Below are positions 1 through 9,033 of a stretch of DNA of 32,994 bases, one piece after another. The position numbers and the translations under genes were made by a program. Every line of letters starts with the position of its first letter. Position 1 is the stretch's first letter. The DNA comes from Psychromonas sp. MB-3u-54 (lineage in GTDB: Bacteria; Pseudomonadota; Gammaproteobacteria; Enterobacterales; Psychromonadaceae). The notes below the pieces were generated by a model. It was given only the letters and a program-made list of their open reading frames with translations, had not been told where the DNA came from and searched no databases. The stretch lies in assembly GCF_002836415.1 (NCBI RefSeq), contig NZ_PJBP01000113.1:1-32994 (forward strand), in the 5' to 3' direction.

Positions 1-443
1 GCGGGCAGGGGCCGATCACTATTGCCGGCGTGAAAATTCCCCATACACAGGGGTTAATTGCACATTCCGATGGTGACGTTGCTTTACATGCATTATGTGA
101 TGCGCTGTTAGGGGCATTAGCATTAGGGGATATCGGCCGTCATTTCCCGGACAATGATCCGCAGTATGCGGGGATTGATAGCCGCAAATTATTGGAAAAT
201 GTTTTTCTACAGGTTAAAGAGCGCGGTTATCAAATTGGAAATATAGATCTGACTATTGTTGCCGAGCAACCTAAGATGGCTACATTTATTGCGGATATGT
301 GCATCGAAATTTCGCGACTGGTTGACACTGAAATTCAAAATGTGAATGTCAAAGCGACGACCACGGAAAAACTGGGTGCGATTGGGCGTAGTGAAGGCAT
401 TGCTACGCATGCTGTTGTTTTATTAATGAAGAAAAGCATATGA
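1..443 (+). CDS. ispF: 2-C-methyl-D-erythritol 2,4-cyclodiphosphate synthase, 3' part
   Basis: Cytosolic enzyme of the non-mevalonate isoprenoid pathway; it cyclises CDP-methylerythritol phosphate to methylerythritol cyclodiphosphate. The window opens inside the gene: the frame is open from base 3 and reads [17 protein letters not shown] before the first possible start (GTG at 30), which matches the family beyond its N-terminus. The first codons, including the DxH zinc ligands near the start, are therefore off the window. Visible family motifs are [28 protein letters not shown] and the C-terminal [18 protein letters not shown] substrate-binding stretch. It overlaps truD by 4 bases (ATGA), indicating translational coupling in the usual ispD-ispF-truD-surE order. 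Confidence 0.97.
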   Translation, partial: GQGPITIAGVKIPHTQGLIAHSDGDVALHALCDALLGALALGDIGRHFPDNDPQYAGIDSRKLLENVFLQVKERGYQIGNIDLTIVAEQPKMATFIADMCIEISRLVDTEIQNVNVKATTTEKLGAIGRSEGIATHAVVLLMKKSI

Positions 444-1474
444 CTGAAGAAGAAAAACAAGTATTTAACTTAGATTTTAATTATCTGTATGGCGCGCCAC
501 AAAGTGAAGGCGTATTTAAACAGTCATGTGAAGACTTTAACGTTGAGGAGAACCTCGGGTTCGAGTTAACGGGTGAGGGAGAGCATGTCTGTTTATGGGT
601 GCAAAAAGTGGGTGAAAATACAGCATATCTGGCCCGAGAATTGGCCAAATTTGCAGGCATTCCGGCAAGAAACGTCAGCTACGCAGGACTTAAAGATCGT
701 CAAGGTGATACTAAACAGTGGTTTTCATTACATATCCCCGGAAAGATAACACCTGATTTTAGTACCTTTGAAGCGCCCGGTGTGACCATTCTTAATGTTG
801 TTCGTCATAATAAAAAGATTAAAATAGGGGCACTGGCGGGTAATACTTTTGCCATTGTTGTTCGTGACATTAGTGATAAAAGCGCAATGGAAAAAGCGCT
901 GCTGCAGGTTCAAGGTGGGGTGCCAAATTATTTTGGTTCGCAGCGTTTTGGTTTTGACGGGCACAATGTTAATGCTGCATTATTAATGTTCCAGGGACGT
1001 AAAATTAAAGATCGTTTTAAACGCGGTATGTATTTAAGTGCTGCGCGCAGTTACTTGTTTAATCAGGTTGTGTCAGCACGTGTTAAAGATGATTTACATG
1101 ATAAACCGATTCTGGGAGATTGTGTACAGTTTGTGGCTAACCGTTCATTTTTCCCGCTAACTGAACTTGACGAACAGAGCAAGCAGCGGTTGCAAAGCCG
1201 TGAAGTTTGTTTGACCGCCCCTTTGTGGGGAGCAGGCGAGCTGACTTCATTAGATGATGCAAAACAATATGAAAGTGAACAGTTAACTCCCTATCAGGAG
1301 ATTCAAGCGGGGCTGGCTAAAAATGGCTTAAAGCAGGAGCGTCGTCCGCTATTATTGGTACCTGAAAAATTTTCATCAACCTGGTTGGATGATAAAACGG
1401 TCAGAGTTGAATTTTATTTACCTTCTGGTTGTTACGCAACCAGTGTGTTGCGTGAATTGATAAAGGCAAGCTAA
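440..1474 (+). CDS. truD: tRNA pseudouridine(13) synthase TruD
   Basis: Isomerises U13 to pseudouridine in tRNA-Glu. The protein has 344 residues, close to the 349 of E. coli TruD. The catalytic region [16 protein letters not shown] lies at about residues 81-96, with the presumed catalytic Asp at 86. The family signature NYFGSQRFG follows at about 164. The start overlaps the ispF stop as ATGA and the stop overlaps the surE start as TAATG, so the three genes form one tightly coupled operon. No truncation or frameshift is visible. Confidence 0.97.
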   Translation: MTEEEKQVFNLDFNYLYGAPQSEGVFKQSCEDFNVEENLGFELTGEGEHVCLWVQKVGENTAYLARELAKFAGIPARNVSYAGLKDRQGDTKQWFSLHIPGKITPDFSTFEAPGVTILNVVRHNKKIKIGALAGNTFAIVVRDISDKSAMEKALLQVQGGVPNYFGSQRFGFDGHNVNAALLMFQGRKIKDRFKRGMYLSAARSYLFNQVVSARVKDDLHDKPILGDCVQFVANRSFFPLTELDEQSKQRLQSREVCLTAPLWGAGELTSLDDAKQYESEQLTPYQEIQAGLAKNGLKQERRPLLLVPEKFSSTWLDDKTVRVEFYLPSGCYATSVLRELIKAS

Positions 1475-2211
1475 TGACCCTATTAATAAGTAATGATGAT
1501 GGTGTTTATGCGCCTGGTTTAAACGCGCTATATCATGCCTTAAAAGATTCGGCTGATCTGAAAGTGGTCGCTCCTGACCGAAATCATAGTGGTGCGAGTA
1601 ACGCACTAACATTAGAAAATCCATTACGTCTGCAGTATTTAGACAACGGCTTTATAGCGGTAAACGGGACGCCTACGGATTGTGTGCATTTAGCGCTGAA
1701 TGAAATCTGTATGGTGGCGCCTAAATTAGTTGTGTCCGGGATTAATCATGGTGCAAATATGGGCGATGATGTGCTCTATTCGGGAACCGTTGCAGCGGCA
1801 ATGGAGGGGCGATTTTTAGGACTGCCTGCTATCGCTGTTTCTTTGGCGGGCAACACGCATTTTGAGAGTGCCGCCTTTTATGCAAAGCAGCTGGTTGACA
1901 AGTTATTAGCATCGCCTTTATCGGCAGATCAAGTGCTTAATGTGAATGTCCCTGATCTTCCTTTAGAGCAGATTAAAGGCATTAAAATAACCCGCTTAGG
2001 CAAACGCCACAAAGCGGAATTGATTGAAAAAAGTATTGATCCTAGAGGTCGGGAAATCTTTTGGGTTGGTCCTCCCGGGAAAATTGCAGAAGCGGGTGAC
2101 GGGACTGATTTTCATGCTATTGAAAATGGCTATGTATCAATCACCCCCCTTAAGATTGATTTAACCGCGACTGAGCAGTTATCTGACCTGACAAAATGGA
2201 TAGGTAAGTGA
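1474..2211 (+). CDS. surE: 5'/3'-nucleotidase SurE (survival protein)
   Basis: Metal-dependent phosphatase acting on nucleoside 5'- and 3'-monophosphates and short polyphosphate, linked to stationary-phase survival. The protein has 245 residues. The N-terminal [10 protein letters not shown] carries the metal-binding Asp pair (residues 8-9), HSGASNALT supplies the conserved Ser, and [22 protein letters not shown] contains the conserved Asn. Its start overlaps the truD stop by one base. In E. coli the next gene is pcm (protein isoaspartyl methyltransferase); here a 469 bp gap without an intact gene follows before nlpD. Confidence 0.97.
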   Translation: MTLLISNDDGVYAPGLNALYHALKDSADLKVVAPDRNHSGASNALTLENPLRLQYLDNGFIAVNGTPTDCVHLALNEICMVAPKLVVSGINHGANMGDDVLYSGTVAAAMEGRFLGLPAIAVSLAGNTHFESAAFYAKQLVDKLLASPLSADQVLNVNVPDLPLEQIKGIKITRLGKRHKAELIEKSIDPRGREIFWVGPPGKIAEAGDGTDFHAIENGYVSITPLKIDLTATEQLSDLTKWIGK

Positions 2212-2680
2212 CCGGTAGAGTACTCATTCTAATGTCATAAAATATCAAAGCAGAGATCAAGTCTTGTGCAGCTAGTAATACTCTAACTTCACAATGACAG
2301 TCTGGAACTATAATAGTATTGAACGATTTTGAACTGCTTTAGCTGACCACAAAGTGGTGAAGAACAGAACGTTCTGAATAAAAATCACAACGCAGTTAGG
2401 AATGATTTTAACCAGAAGGGTGATCATCTTTTTAGTTCTTTTGGTATTAGTGTAACGTGCTTTTTTGATCAATGCTGAACTGTTCAAGTTTTGTGTTGAG
2501 GGGCTGGTTTTCTTGAGTCTATTTGTGGGCCTATATTTAGGTCTTTTTTCAGCTACGGCTTTAATGTTATTAGGAGGGTAGGGGATGCGATCTGATTCTG
2601 GAAAACAGGGTGATTTTAAAGGTTGGCGGATGATTTTTTTTAGCACCCTTTTATGCTTTGCAGCTGAGAACTAACTACCA
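2212..2680. other. Gap where pcm would be expected; possible small-gene remnant
   Basis: No intact family can be recognised. One + frame (2402-2674) reads as a hydrophobic protein (MILTRRVIIFLVLLVLV, then an EGLVFLSLFVGLYLGLF segment) interrupted by a TAA near 2453 and a TAG near 2579. It ends in a 29-residue reading frame at 2585-2674, preceded at 7 bases by a perfect AGGAGG. This could be a decayed small membrane gene or a real tiny gene; evidence is weak. The opposite strand is open from 2308 to 2646 but its very basic product looks like a shadow. A perfect 12 bp palindrome (CAGAACGTTCTG, 2365-2376) sits beside an ACCAC/GTGGT inverted repeat (2346-2358). The nlpD promoter must lie here or upstream. 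Confidence 0.35.
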
Positions 2681-3538
2681 GTGAGAATTTTACCTTTTCT
2701 TTTAGTCACTTTAGGTTTACATGGTTGTGCATCTTCATCTGGCCCTGTTCCTGTTTCCGACATAACGGGGAGCACTCACTATCGAACCGTTAAGCAGCAG
2801 ACCTCGGGAATAACCGCTAAAAGCTATCAAGTGCAAAAGGGTGATACTTTATTTTCTATTTCCTGGCGGGCGAATCTTAATATTAATGATTTGGCGAAAT
2901 ACAATCAATTATCTGCACCCTATATTATTATGGAAGGCCAAACTTTAGATTTAACCGCCGTCAATAAGAGAAATACTATTTCAGTTAACAAGCGAACAGT
3001 AAAAAGAGCCCCCTCACCAATAAAAGACAATAAAATATCACGATCAGATCAAGTTTATAGCAAAAAAACAAAGCCCGCTATTGTACAAAAAAATCCAATC
3101 ACCTATTCTCCCTCTACGATAAAAACCGATGTGAAAATAACTAAGCCTAAAAAGTCAAAGGTTAAAATAAGCCATTGGCAATGGCCTGCAAAGGGGAAAT
3201 TGACCAAAACGTTCGCTTCCTCACAGACGGGAATGAAAGGGATCAGTCTCTCAAATCAGCGTGGAACGCCTGTTTATACGGCAGCGTCTGGTGAGGTTGT
3301 CTATGCAGGTGCGGGTCTTCGTGGTTTTGGTAATTTAATTATCATAAAACATAATGATGATTATTTAAGTGCTTATGCGCATAATGAGCAGCTACTAATA
3401 AGCGAAAAACAACAGGTAAAAGCAGGCCAAAAAATAGCAACAATGGGAGATAGTGGTACAGATCGAGTGCAACTGCACTTTGAAATCCGTTATCAAGGAA
3501 AGTCTATCGATCCACTGCGCTATTTACCTAAACGTTAA
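2681..3538 (+). CDS. nlpD: NlpD-type murein hydrolase activator lipoprotein
   Basis: Outer-membrane lipoprotein that in E. coli activates the amidase AmiC at the septum. The protein has 285 residues. It has a short lipoprotein signal ([16 protein letters not shown], lipidated Cys 16), a LysM peptidoglycan-binding domain at about 48-92 ([18 protein letters not shown]), a basic Lys/Pro/Thr-rich linker, and a C-terminal M23/LytM domain at about 185-280. The LytM domain looks catalytically degenerate: the usual metal-binding HxxxD near RGTPVY is missing and the HxH motif reads QLHFEIR. That matches an activator rather than a peptidase. GTG at 2681 is the first start after an in-frame stop at 2672; its ribosome binding site is weak. 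In E. coli the main rpoS promoter lies inside nlpD. Confidence 0.93.
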   Translation: MRILPFLLVTLGLHGCASSSGPVPVSDITGSTHYRTVKQQTSGITAKSYQVQKGDTLFSISWRANLNINDLAKYNQLSAPYIIMEGQTLDLTAVNKRNTISVNKRTVKRAPSPIKDNKISRSDQVYSKKTKPAIVQKNPITYSPSTIKTDVKITKPKKSKVKISHWQWPAKGKLTKTFASSQTGMKGISLSNQRGTPVYTAASGEVVYAGAGLRGFGNLIIIKHNDDYLSAYAHNEQLLISEKQQVKAGQKIATMGDSGTDRVQLHFEIRYQGKSIDPLRYLPKR

Positions 3539-3665
3539 TAGTTTACTTGATCATCATTATGTTATCAACGAAATAGCTTTCTTATGGGCAGGTGTTCATA
3601 AGTATTTATATAAAATAACAGGTTTTTGTAACAGCAGGTTAAGCTTTTTTAAAGAGGACGTGGTT

Positions 3666-4628
3666 ATGATTAAGGATTTAAAATCAGAGATCAAAAAAAT
3701 ACTCCCTTTTGATCTGAATGAAAATGAAACTGTCGATGCAATTGATGATGAAGATTTTAGTGCCGCTAAGATAGCGGTTGCTAGTGAAGTAAGAAGCATG
3801 GATGCGACTCAACTTTATTTAGGTGAAATTGGTTTCTCGCCACTATTAACCGCAGAAGAAGAAGTTTATTACGCAAGGCGTTTACTACGCGGCGATCAAG
3901 TATCACGTAAACGCATGATAGAAAGTAATTTACGCCTGGTGGTGAAAATTTCCCGTCGTTATAATAATCGTGGATTATCTTTATTAGATTTAGTTGAAGA
4001 GGGTAATCTAGGACTTATTCGGGCTGTTGAAAAATTTGATCCGGAAAAAGGCTTCCGCTTTTCAACCTATGCAACCTGGTGGATACGTCAAACCATTGAA
4101 CGTGCGATAATGAATCAAACCCGTACTATTCGTTTGCCTATCCATATAGTAAAAAAATTAAATGTGTATTTACGGACCGCCCGCGAATTGACCCACACTC
4201 TTACTCACGAACCAACGGCCGAAGAGATCGCTGAGGTTTTGGGGGTGTCCGCGAAAGAGGTCTCTAAGATTTTAAAACTTAATGAGCGTATTAGTTCCGT
4301 TGATATCCCCATAGGAAATAATTCTGATAAAGAATTATTGGACATTATCCCGGATCGAAAAGAGGCTTCACCGGAAAATGAACTGCAAGATGCAGATATG
4401 AAACTGCGTATTGTTAAATGGTTAGAAGACCTTAATCCTAAACAGCGTGAAGTATTAGCAAGACGGTTTGGTTTGTTAGGTTATGAAGCTGCAACCCTTG
4501 AAAATGTGGGGAAAGAGATCGGTCTGACACGCGAGCGGGTGCGGCAGATACAAGTTGAAGCACTAAAATATTTACGTGATGTGCTCTCTGAGCAGGGGTT
4601 ATCAATCGAATCATTGTTTGAAGTTTAG
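3666..4628 (+). CDS. rpoS: RNA polymerase sigma factor RpoS (sigma-38)
   Basis: Master sigma factor of stationary phase and general stress. The protein has 320 residues, against 330 in E. coli. Region 1.2 ([11 protein letters not shown]), region 2 ([54 protein letters not shown]), region 3 and region 4 (the [18 protein letters not shown] helix-turn-helix) are all present. The frame is open upstream to 3453, inside nlpD, but ATG at 3666 is chosen because an AGAGGA ribosome binding site lies about 8 bases before it and homology starts at MIKDLKSE. The 127 bp between nlpD and rpoS agrees with an independent mRNA leader. mutS, which follows rpoS in some relatives, is not present here. Confidence 0.97.
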   Translation: MIKDLKSEIKKILPFDLNENETVDAIDDEDFSAAKIAVASEVRSMDATQLYLGEIGFSPLLTAEEEVYYARRLLRGDQVSRKRMIESNLRLVVKISRRYNNRGLSLLDLVEEGNLGLIRAVEKFDPEKGFRFSTYATWWIRQTIERAIMNQTRTIRLPIHIVKKLNVYLRTARELTHTLTHEPTAEEIAEVLGVSAKEVSKILKLNERISSVDIPIGNNSDKELLDIIPDRKEASPENELQDADMKLRIVKWLEDLNPKQREVLARRFGLLGYEAATLENVGKEIGLTRERVRQIQVEALKYLRDVLSEQGLSIESLFEV

Positions 4629-5071
4629 CCTTCAAAAGCGCATTTTGCCGATAGATAGTAATCCCTCATCTTTTCAAAAGTTGTGTGTGGAAGGGGGAAT
4701 CAGCAATAAAATTAGTTTATAAATAATTTGAATGCTATGTTATAGAGCGATTGATGCTAAATAGATTGAATCGGCATTGTTCTGCACACAAAAATCCAGT
4801 ATTTAACAGCGCCGCTTAGCCGCAGAACAAGGATTTTGGTCGATCATAATGATGGGATGCGAAATAGCACGACGTTGGGCATCACCCCCCCTCGTGACAG
4901 AGCTGAATTTGGTTTCATATAAAAAACACCGAGCGTTTACACATTCAGTGTTTTATATACTACCAAGTGTTCCGCTAAGATATATACCCATGTTACTTCA
5001 AGATGCTTGCTGACTTTGATGGGTATAAGCTTGGAACTGCTTAAGCGAATGGCATTGGTTGTGCCATGCAT
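4629..5071. other. Structured non-coding region downstream of rpoS
   Basis: No convincing reading frame. Two interleaved perfect 7 bp inverted repeats are present: GTTCTGC (4779-4785) with GCAGAAC (4822-4828), and AAAATCC (4791-4797) with GGATTTT (4831-4837). That order is an H-type pseudoknot topology. A possible weak terminator follows: AAAACAC (4923-4929) pairs with GTGTTTT (4948-4954). A REP-like inverted repeat at 4983-5027 is listed separately. A 12 bp perfect inverted repeat (TTAAGCGAATGG at 5041-5052, complement at 5090-5101) reaches into the 3' end of the next gene, with a smaller ATGGCA/TGCCAT hairpin inside it. Confidence 0.45.
4983..5027. repeat. REP-like intergenic inverted repeat, copy 1
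   Basis: Arms TATACCCAT (4983-4991) and ATGGGTATA (5019-5027) are perfect complements around a 27-base loop containing CTTCAAGATGC. The left arm plus loop start (ATACCCA..TTA.TT.AAGA.GC) also matches the inverted repeat at 21209-21258, so both appear to belong to one dispersed repeat family. Confidence 0.5.
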
Positions 5072-5269
5072 TTATAATCTAAGTTGAGCCCATTCGCTTA
5101 ATGAAAAATCAAGATCTAAACCCATCTCAAGCAACTCTTTTGATAATTTTTGCTGTGCTTTAATCGCTTCAATTTCACGCCATTTTCTTACTTTCGGAAT
5201 TTTTTTCTTAGCCGTAAAAAAAAGAGCATCATCGGCAAACATATCAGTATCAGTCTTGCTGTATTGCAT
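5072..5269 (-). CDS. DUF3545 family small protein
   Basis: A 65-residue protein of unknown function. The core RKWREIEAIK followed by a charged helix (KAQQKLSKELLEMGLDLDFSL) matches my knowledge of the DUF3545 family, short basic/acidic proteins of marine gammaproteobacteria. The N-terminal part holds a lysine run (AKKKIPKVRKW). The frame extends 16 codons further upstream, but ATG at 5269 is preceded by AAGGA at the right distance and gives the usual family length. It stands alone, convergent with rpoS, and its last codons form one arm of a 12 bp inverted repeat. No signal peptide or membrane segment. Confidence 0.75.
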   Translation of the reverse strand: MQYSKTDTDMFADDALFFTAKKKIPKVRKWREIEAIKAQQKLSKELLEMGLDLDFSLSEWAQLRL

Positions 5270-5568
5270 ATTATTTTCCTTGGTTTCACGGCAGAAAAAT
5301 TCTGCGTAGCGATACAATAAGGAATTATTGTTGCAACTTTATGACATGAAAAAAAGTTTTTGATTTTTTTTCAACCATGAAGTCATCGGCAAGGTTATTC
5401 ATCAGACGCAAAGAATTCCTGATAAAAAGTGAGAGTTACTTGATTAAGCATCTGTTTAAACTAAGCTTTGTTGATGCAGAAAATCACTTCTGTATCAATA
5501 TTGGTTGAGGTATAGATGACACAAAGACCTCGATTTTGATGAAAATGGATGCTGTTGAAAGGTTTTAT

Positions 5569-6081
5569 ATGGAAATTAAACATAATAATTATCGTGGTTT
5601 TACATTCATTGAGTTATTGGTTTCTCTAACGGCAATTCTGACTCTGGTCGCAGCCGGCATCAGTAATTACGGGTCTCTCTTTGCACAGCAGGCTTTAATA
5701 CAAAAAACTGAACATCTGTATCACTTTTTACGTTTAGCGCAGACTCAGGCTATTAAGGATAACGCTCAGATTTACGTGCATTTTTGTCAGGACACAAATC
5801 CTGATATTTGGAAGATGGCAATGTCGAATAGTTCTGCCGCCGATTCGTGTTCGTTAAACGGCAATAATAAAGTTGAACAGTTAACCGATGGTCAAAATCT
5901 GTTTGCCACGATAAATTTTGGCAGTAACCCTGCCTCCTACAAGCCCATGAGATTCCACGCTAATCCTGGTAATGTGACCTTGAGTAATAGTAATGGAGAC
6001 ACATTAAAAGTGATTCAGTCGAGCATGCGTTTAAGGGTCTGTTCCCCCGGTAGCGCACAATTAGGATATAACCAATGTTAA
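5569..6081 (+). CDS. GspH/FimT-like minor pseudopilin
   Basis: Type IV pilus or type II secretion minor pilin. The protein has 170 residues. The leader MEIKHNNYRG is followed by the mature N-terminus FTFIELLVSLTA, with prepilin peptidase cleavage after Gly 10 and Glu at mature position 5. A hydrophobic alpha1 helix follows, then a globular domain with Cys pairs (a C-terminal CSPGSAQLGYNQC loop resembles the pilin disulfide loop). The frame is open to TTG 5536 with an ATG at 5539; ATG 5569 is preferred because GAAAGG lies 7 bases upstream and the leader length is normal. A seven-codon reading frame (5516-5539) with its own GAGG site overlaps ATG 5539 as TGATG. It overlaps the next pilin gene by 7 bases. 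Confidence 0.85.
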   Translation: MEIKHNNYRGFTFIELLVSLTAILTLVAAGISNYGSLFAQQALIQKTEHLYHFLRLAQTQAIKDNAQIYVHFCQDTNPDIWKMAMSNSSAADSCSLNGNNKVEQLTDGQNLFATINFGSNPASYKPMRFHANPGNVTLSNSNGDTLKVIQSSMRLRVCSPGSAQLGYNQC

Positions 6082-6689
6082 CTAAAAAAAAAGGATATTC
6101 ATTAGTTGAACTCATGTTGGCTTTATTGCTTGGCTCAGTATTATTAGCGATGGTTATTGGCCTGTACGTCACCAGTGTTTCCTCCGGTGCCAAAAGTTTA
6201 AAATATTCACGGTTACGCACTGATTTGCAGTCCATTATGTCAATGATGGAAGCTGATGTCAGGCGAGCCGGATACGGAGGCGGTGATTTTTTAGTGGGGA
6301 ATGGAGGAACTAAAGTGGTTGATTCACTCACTAGCGGTAGCTCAAGCTGCCTCATTTATTCTTATGAAGATGATAACGAAAGCCATGCGGCACCTACATA
6401 CAGGAAGGGTTTCAGGTTGTCCAATAATGAGATTCAATATGGCAGTAACGACGTTACCCCTATTGATCCCCTTGTCGCTAATTGTTATTCAGCAGTAGGT
6501 GGTTGGGAAGGGCTTTCAGATAAAAACTTTATAAAAATAACCGAGCTGATTTTTACTGAATCAGTTGTTCCAACTGCAGCGGCAAGCATACGTTCCGTGG
6601 CAATTCATCTGTCTGGCGAGTTGGCCGCCGATAGCAATTATAAGCATACCATCAACACAAGGGTACAAGTCCGAAATATTGAGTTCTGA
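6075..6689 (+). CDS. PilW-like minor pilin
   Basis: The protein has 204 residues. The short basic leader MLTKKKG is cleaved before YSLVELMLALLLGSVLL, with Glu 5 of the mature form present as required for pilin assembly. The sequence ADVRRAGYGG shortly after the helix is typical of PilW-type minor pilins, which help initiate type IV pilus assembly in the inner membrane and periplasm. The gene is translationally coupled to the FimT-like gene by a 7-base overlap. The other minor pilin genes that usually accompany these (pilV, pilX, pilY1, pilE) are not in the window: the next gene, 62 bp downstream, is unrelated. The exact PilW assignment rests on the motif only. Confidence 0.75.
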   Translation: MLTKKKGYSLVELMLALLLGSVLLAMVIGLYVTSVSSGAKSLKYSRLRTDLQSIMSMMEADVRRAGYGGGDFLVGNGGTKVVDSLTSGSSSCLIYSYEDDNESHAAPTYRKGFRLSNNEIQYGSNDVTPIDPLVANCYSAVGGWEGLSDKNFIKITELIFTESVVPTAAASIRSVAIHLSGELAADSNYKHTINTRVQVRNIEF

Positions 6690-6751
6690 CCTTTCGAATT
6701 AGCGTTTGCTTATTCGATAATCATATCGCCTGCTAATAAAAGGATAATAAA

Positions 6752-7111
6752 ATGTATCAGTTAATTTTTTATGTACCGGCTTCACATTTAGGAAGCGTAA
6801 AAAGCGCCTTATTTGCGGCAGGAGCCGGGCGGATTGGGAATTATGATTATTGTTCATGGCAAAGCCTGGGTGAGGGCCAATTTCGTCCTCTTGCTGATAG
6901 TCATGCTTTTATTGGCACAAAAGATGAGATGACAAAAATAGCCGAATATAAAGTTGAAATGGTCTGCTCTGCAGAGAACATTAAATCGGCCTTACAAGCA
7001 TTAATCACCTCTCATCCCTATGAGACGCCCGCGTACGGCGTTCTGGAAATAAAAACAGTGGAAAATTTTAATTTTCAGCCTGAACAGCTTGCTCTAGTGA
7101 CTGCTGAATAA
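6752..7111 (+). CDS. YqfO/NIF3-like domain protein
   Basis: A 119-residue stand-alone protein resembling the CutA-like insert domain of the NIF3/YqfO family. Characteristic stretches are MYQLIFYVPASHLGSVKSALFAAGAGRIGNY at the start, GQFRPL in the middle and SHPYETPAYGVLEI near the end. It is cytosolic, with no signal peptide. The family is widespread and commonly annotated as NGG1p interacting factor, but its biochemical role is unsettled. ATG at 6752 has a good AAAGGAT site. The gene stands alone between the pilin pair and a convergent membrane protein gene. Confidence 0.8.
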   Translation: MYQLIFYVPASHLGSVKSALFAAGAGRIGNYDYCSWQSLGEGQFRPLADSHAFIGTKDEMTKIAEYKVEMVCSAENIKSALQALITSHPYETPAYGVLEIKTVENFNFQPEQLALVTAE

Positions 7112-7137
7112 GCATTTACTGGGTTCATTAAATACTT

Positions 7138-7632
7138 TTATAAATGCTCTTCTGTTTTTGGTTGAGCAACTTTTAACTTGATAAATGCAATCGCTTGTTC
7201 ATTTAAGCTGGATTTTGAGAGGTAATTTTTAGCACCGTCTTTTAAAAAAAGCATTAACCCTTTCGGCGTTTCAACCTCGTGTTTAACCTCATCCCAGAGC
7301 AGTTCATTGTTATTATATAAACTTTCTGTTTTTATACTTTGTTCGCTGATCGTTAAGGTAATAGTATTATGAGAATTCTTGCTCCACATTTGTCTCATTA
7401 ACCACCATGCACGGCGGTAACGAAAACTGAAATATTCAACAAAAGAGAGAGAAACTATAAACAAACCCACTGTTTTTTGTTGGTCAGAAAATAGAATAAT
7501 CGCACCACCTGCAAAAACAAGAAAGGCCATCAATTTATATCTCGGAGTCGGTTTCCCCCCTAACAATAATGATTGATCAAAACATTCTTCAAAATGTTCA
7601 CGATTGAGCACAAATTTTGATTGGAATAACAT
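7138..7632 (-). CDS. YcxB-like membrane protein
   Basis: A 164-residue membrane protein of unknown function. Two adjacent hydrophobic segments lie at about residues 34-65 (LMAFLVFAGGAIILFSD, VGLFIVSLSFVEYFSF), followed by a soluble beta-rich domain. The ITLTISEQSIKTES...LLWDEVKHEVETPKGLMLFL stretch matches the C-terminal YcxB-like domain pattern. An AAGG site precedes ATG at 7632. It is convergent with the YqfO-like gene (26 bp between stops) and divergent from metC. Function cannot be inferred from context. Confidence 0.7.
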   Translation of the reverse strand: MLFQSKFVLNREHFEECFDQSLLLGGKPTPRYKLMAFLVFAGGAIILFSDQQKTVGLFIVSLSFVEYFSFRYRRAWWLMRQMWSKNSHNTITLTISEQSIKTESLYNNNELLWDEVKHEVETPKGLMLFLKDGAKNYLSKSSLNEQAIAFIKLKVAQPKTEEHL

Positions 7633-7854
7633 AATGAGACCTTAATAGAGAATAGCCGACAAATTATATAAGATAATTGTCTATGGTGTTGTAATAAATT
7701 TGTTAGTTTATCGATTGGAGCGTTCTGAGCTGTTTTGCGAAGTTAATCGGTAAAGTGAATTTTTTCTTCTAAGCTATGGCTTTATTCTCACTGTTCATCA
7801 CTCTGTGAAATGCTAATATAGTGCAACTTGCGATATTTACAGATGGAAATCAAT

Positions 7855-9033
7855 ATGAAAAAAGAAACACAAATTGTATGTCTAGGACGTAATAAAAAAT
7901 GGACAAAAGGGGTGGTTAATCCTCCGGTGGTGCGTGCTTCGACTATGTTGTTTGATACGATGGAAGATATGCGTTTTGCCAACAAAAATAAAAACAATGG
8001 CGAAATGTTTTATGGGCGTCGTGGCGGACCGACTCACTTTGCTTTTCAAGAGGCTATTGCTGAACTTGAAGGCGGTGCAGGTACTGCCTTATATCCTTCT
8101 GGTACCGCTGCGATTAGCAGTGCATTAATGTCTTTTTTAAAAGCGGGCGATCATTTATTGATGCTTGATAACGCTTACGAACCTACCCGTGCTTTATGTG
8201 ATACTTTACTGACCGGTTTTGGTATCGAGACGACTTATTATGACCCGTTAATTGGTGCGGGGATCAGTGAGCTAATTCAGCCTAATACCAAGGTATTATT
8301 TCTTGAATCACCGGGTTCAATCACCATGGAAGTCCAAGATGTACCCACATTAAGCCGTATTGCCCATGAAAATAATATGATCGTCATGTTAGATAATACT
8401 TGGGCTTCTCCTATCAATTCACGTCCCTTTGAAATGGGCGTTGATATCTCCATTCAGGCGGCGACTAAATATATTGTGGGGCATTCCGATGTCATGATGG
8501 GCACTGCCACGGCGAATAGTGAGTATTGGCCAACGCTGCGTGAACACAGTTATTTATTGGGTCAATGTACTTCGCCTGACGATGTTTACCTAGCCAGCCG
8601 TGGATTACGTACTTTAGGTATACGTATGGCGCAACATGAAAAAAATGCGCTCACTATTGCCAATTGGTTAGCAACTCGCCCTGAAGTTGATCACCTGCGT
8701 CACCCGGCTTTCGAAACCTGTCCGGGTCATGAATTCTTTAAACGCGATTTTAGCGGCAGTAATGGTTTATTTTCATTTGTTTTAAAAGAAGGTAATTTAA
8801 AATCGGTGACCGCTTTAGTCGAGAATATGGATTATTTTAAAATGGGCTTTTCATGGGGCGGTTTTGAAAGTCTTATTCTGGGCGTCTTTGGTATTGATAA
8901 AATACGAACTGCCACCAAGTGGGATGCAAGCAAACCATTAATTCGCCTGCATGTTGGTCTGGAAAATGTCGATGATCTGATTGCTGATTTAGAAGCCGGA
9001 TTTGAACGAATGAATAAAGTATTAGGTAAATAA
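7855..9033 (+). CDS. metC: Cystathionine beta-lyase
   Basis: PLP enzyme that splits cystathionine to homocysteine, pyruvate and ammonia in methionine synthesis. With the start used here it has 392 residues (E. coli MetC 395) and strong similarity along its length: GELFYGRRG-like GEMFYGRRG, FLESPGSITMEVQDVP, DISIQAATKYIVGHSDVMMGTA with the PLP lysine at about residue 205, and HEFFKRDFSGSNGLFSFVL. The frame is open to TTG 7828 with ATGs at 7843 and 7855; 7855 is preferred because GGAAA lies just upstream and the N-terminus then matches the family. No clear MetJ box (AGACGTCT repeats) was found in the 222 bp upstream. A tandem duplication starts at its stop codon. Confidence 0.95.
   Translation: MKKETQIVCLGRNKKWTKGVVNPPVVRASTMLFDTMEDMRFANKNKNNGEMFYGRRGGPTHFAFQEAIAELEGGAGTALYPSGTAAISSALMSFLKAGDHLLMLDNAYEPTRALCDTLLTGFGIETTYYDPLIGAGISELIQPNTKVLFLESPGSITMEVQDVPTLSRIAHENNMIVMLDNTWASPINSRPFEMGVDISIQAATKYIVGHSDVMMGTATANSEYWPTLREHSYLLGQCTSPDDVYLASRGLRTLGIRMAQHEKNALTIANWLATRPEVDHLRHPAFETCPGHEFFKRDFSGSNGLFSFVLKEGNLKSVTALVENMDYFKMGFSWGGFESLILGVFGIDKIRTATKWDASKPLIRLHVGLENVDDLIADLEAGFERMNKVLGK

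Noticed and set aside
2308-2646. 112-residue minus-strand frame between surE and nlpD
   Set aside because: Very basic and without a motif or ribosome binding site; it looks like the antisense of a hydrophobic + strand frame.
3453-3665. 71-residue N-terminal extension of RpoS
   Set aside because: It overlaps the end of nlpD in another frame; a good ribosome binding site and family homology support ATG 3666.
4740-4920. Transposase remnant on the minus strand downstream of rpoS
   Set aside because: Short open stretches read like protein fragments, but no transposase motif could be recognised.
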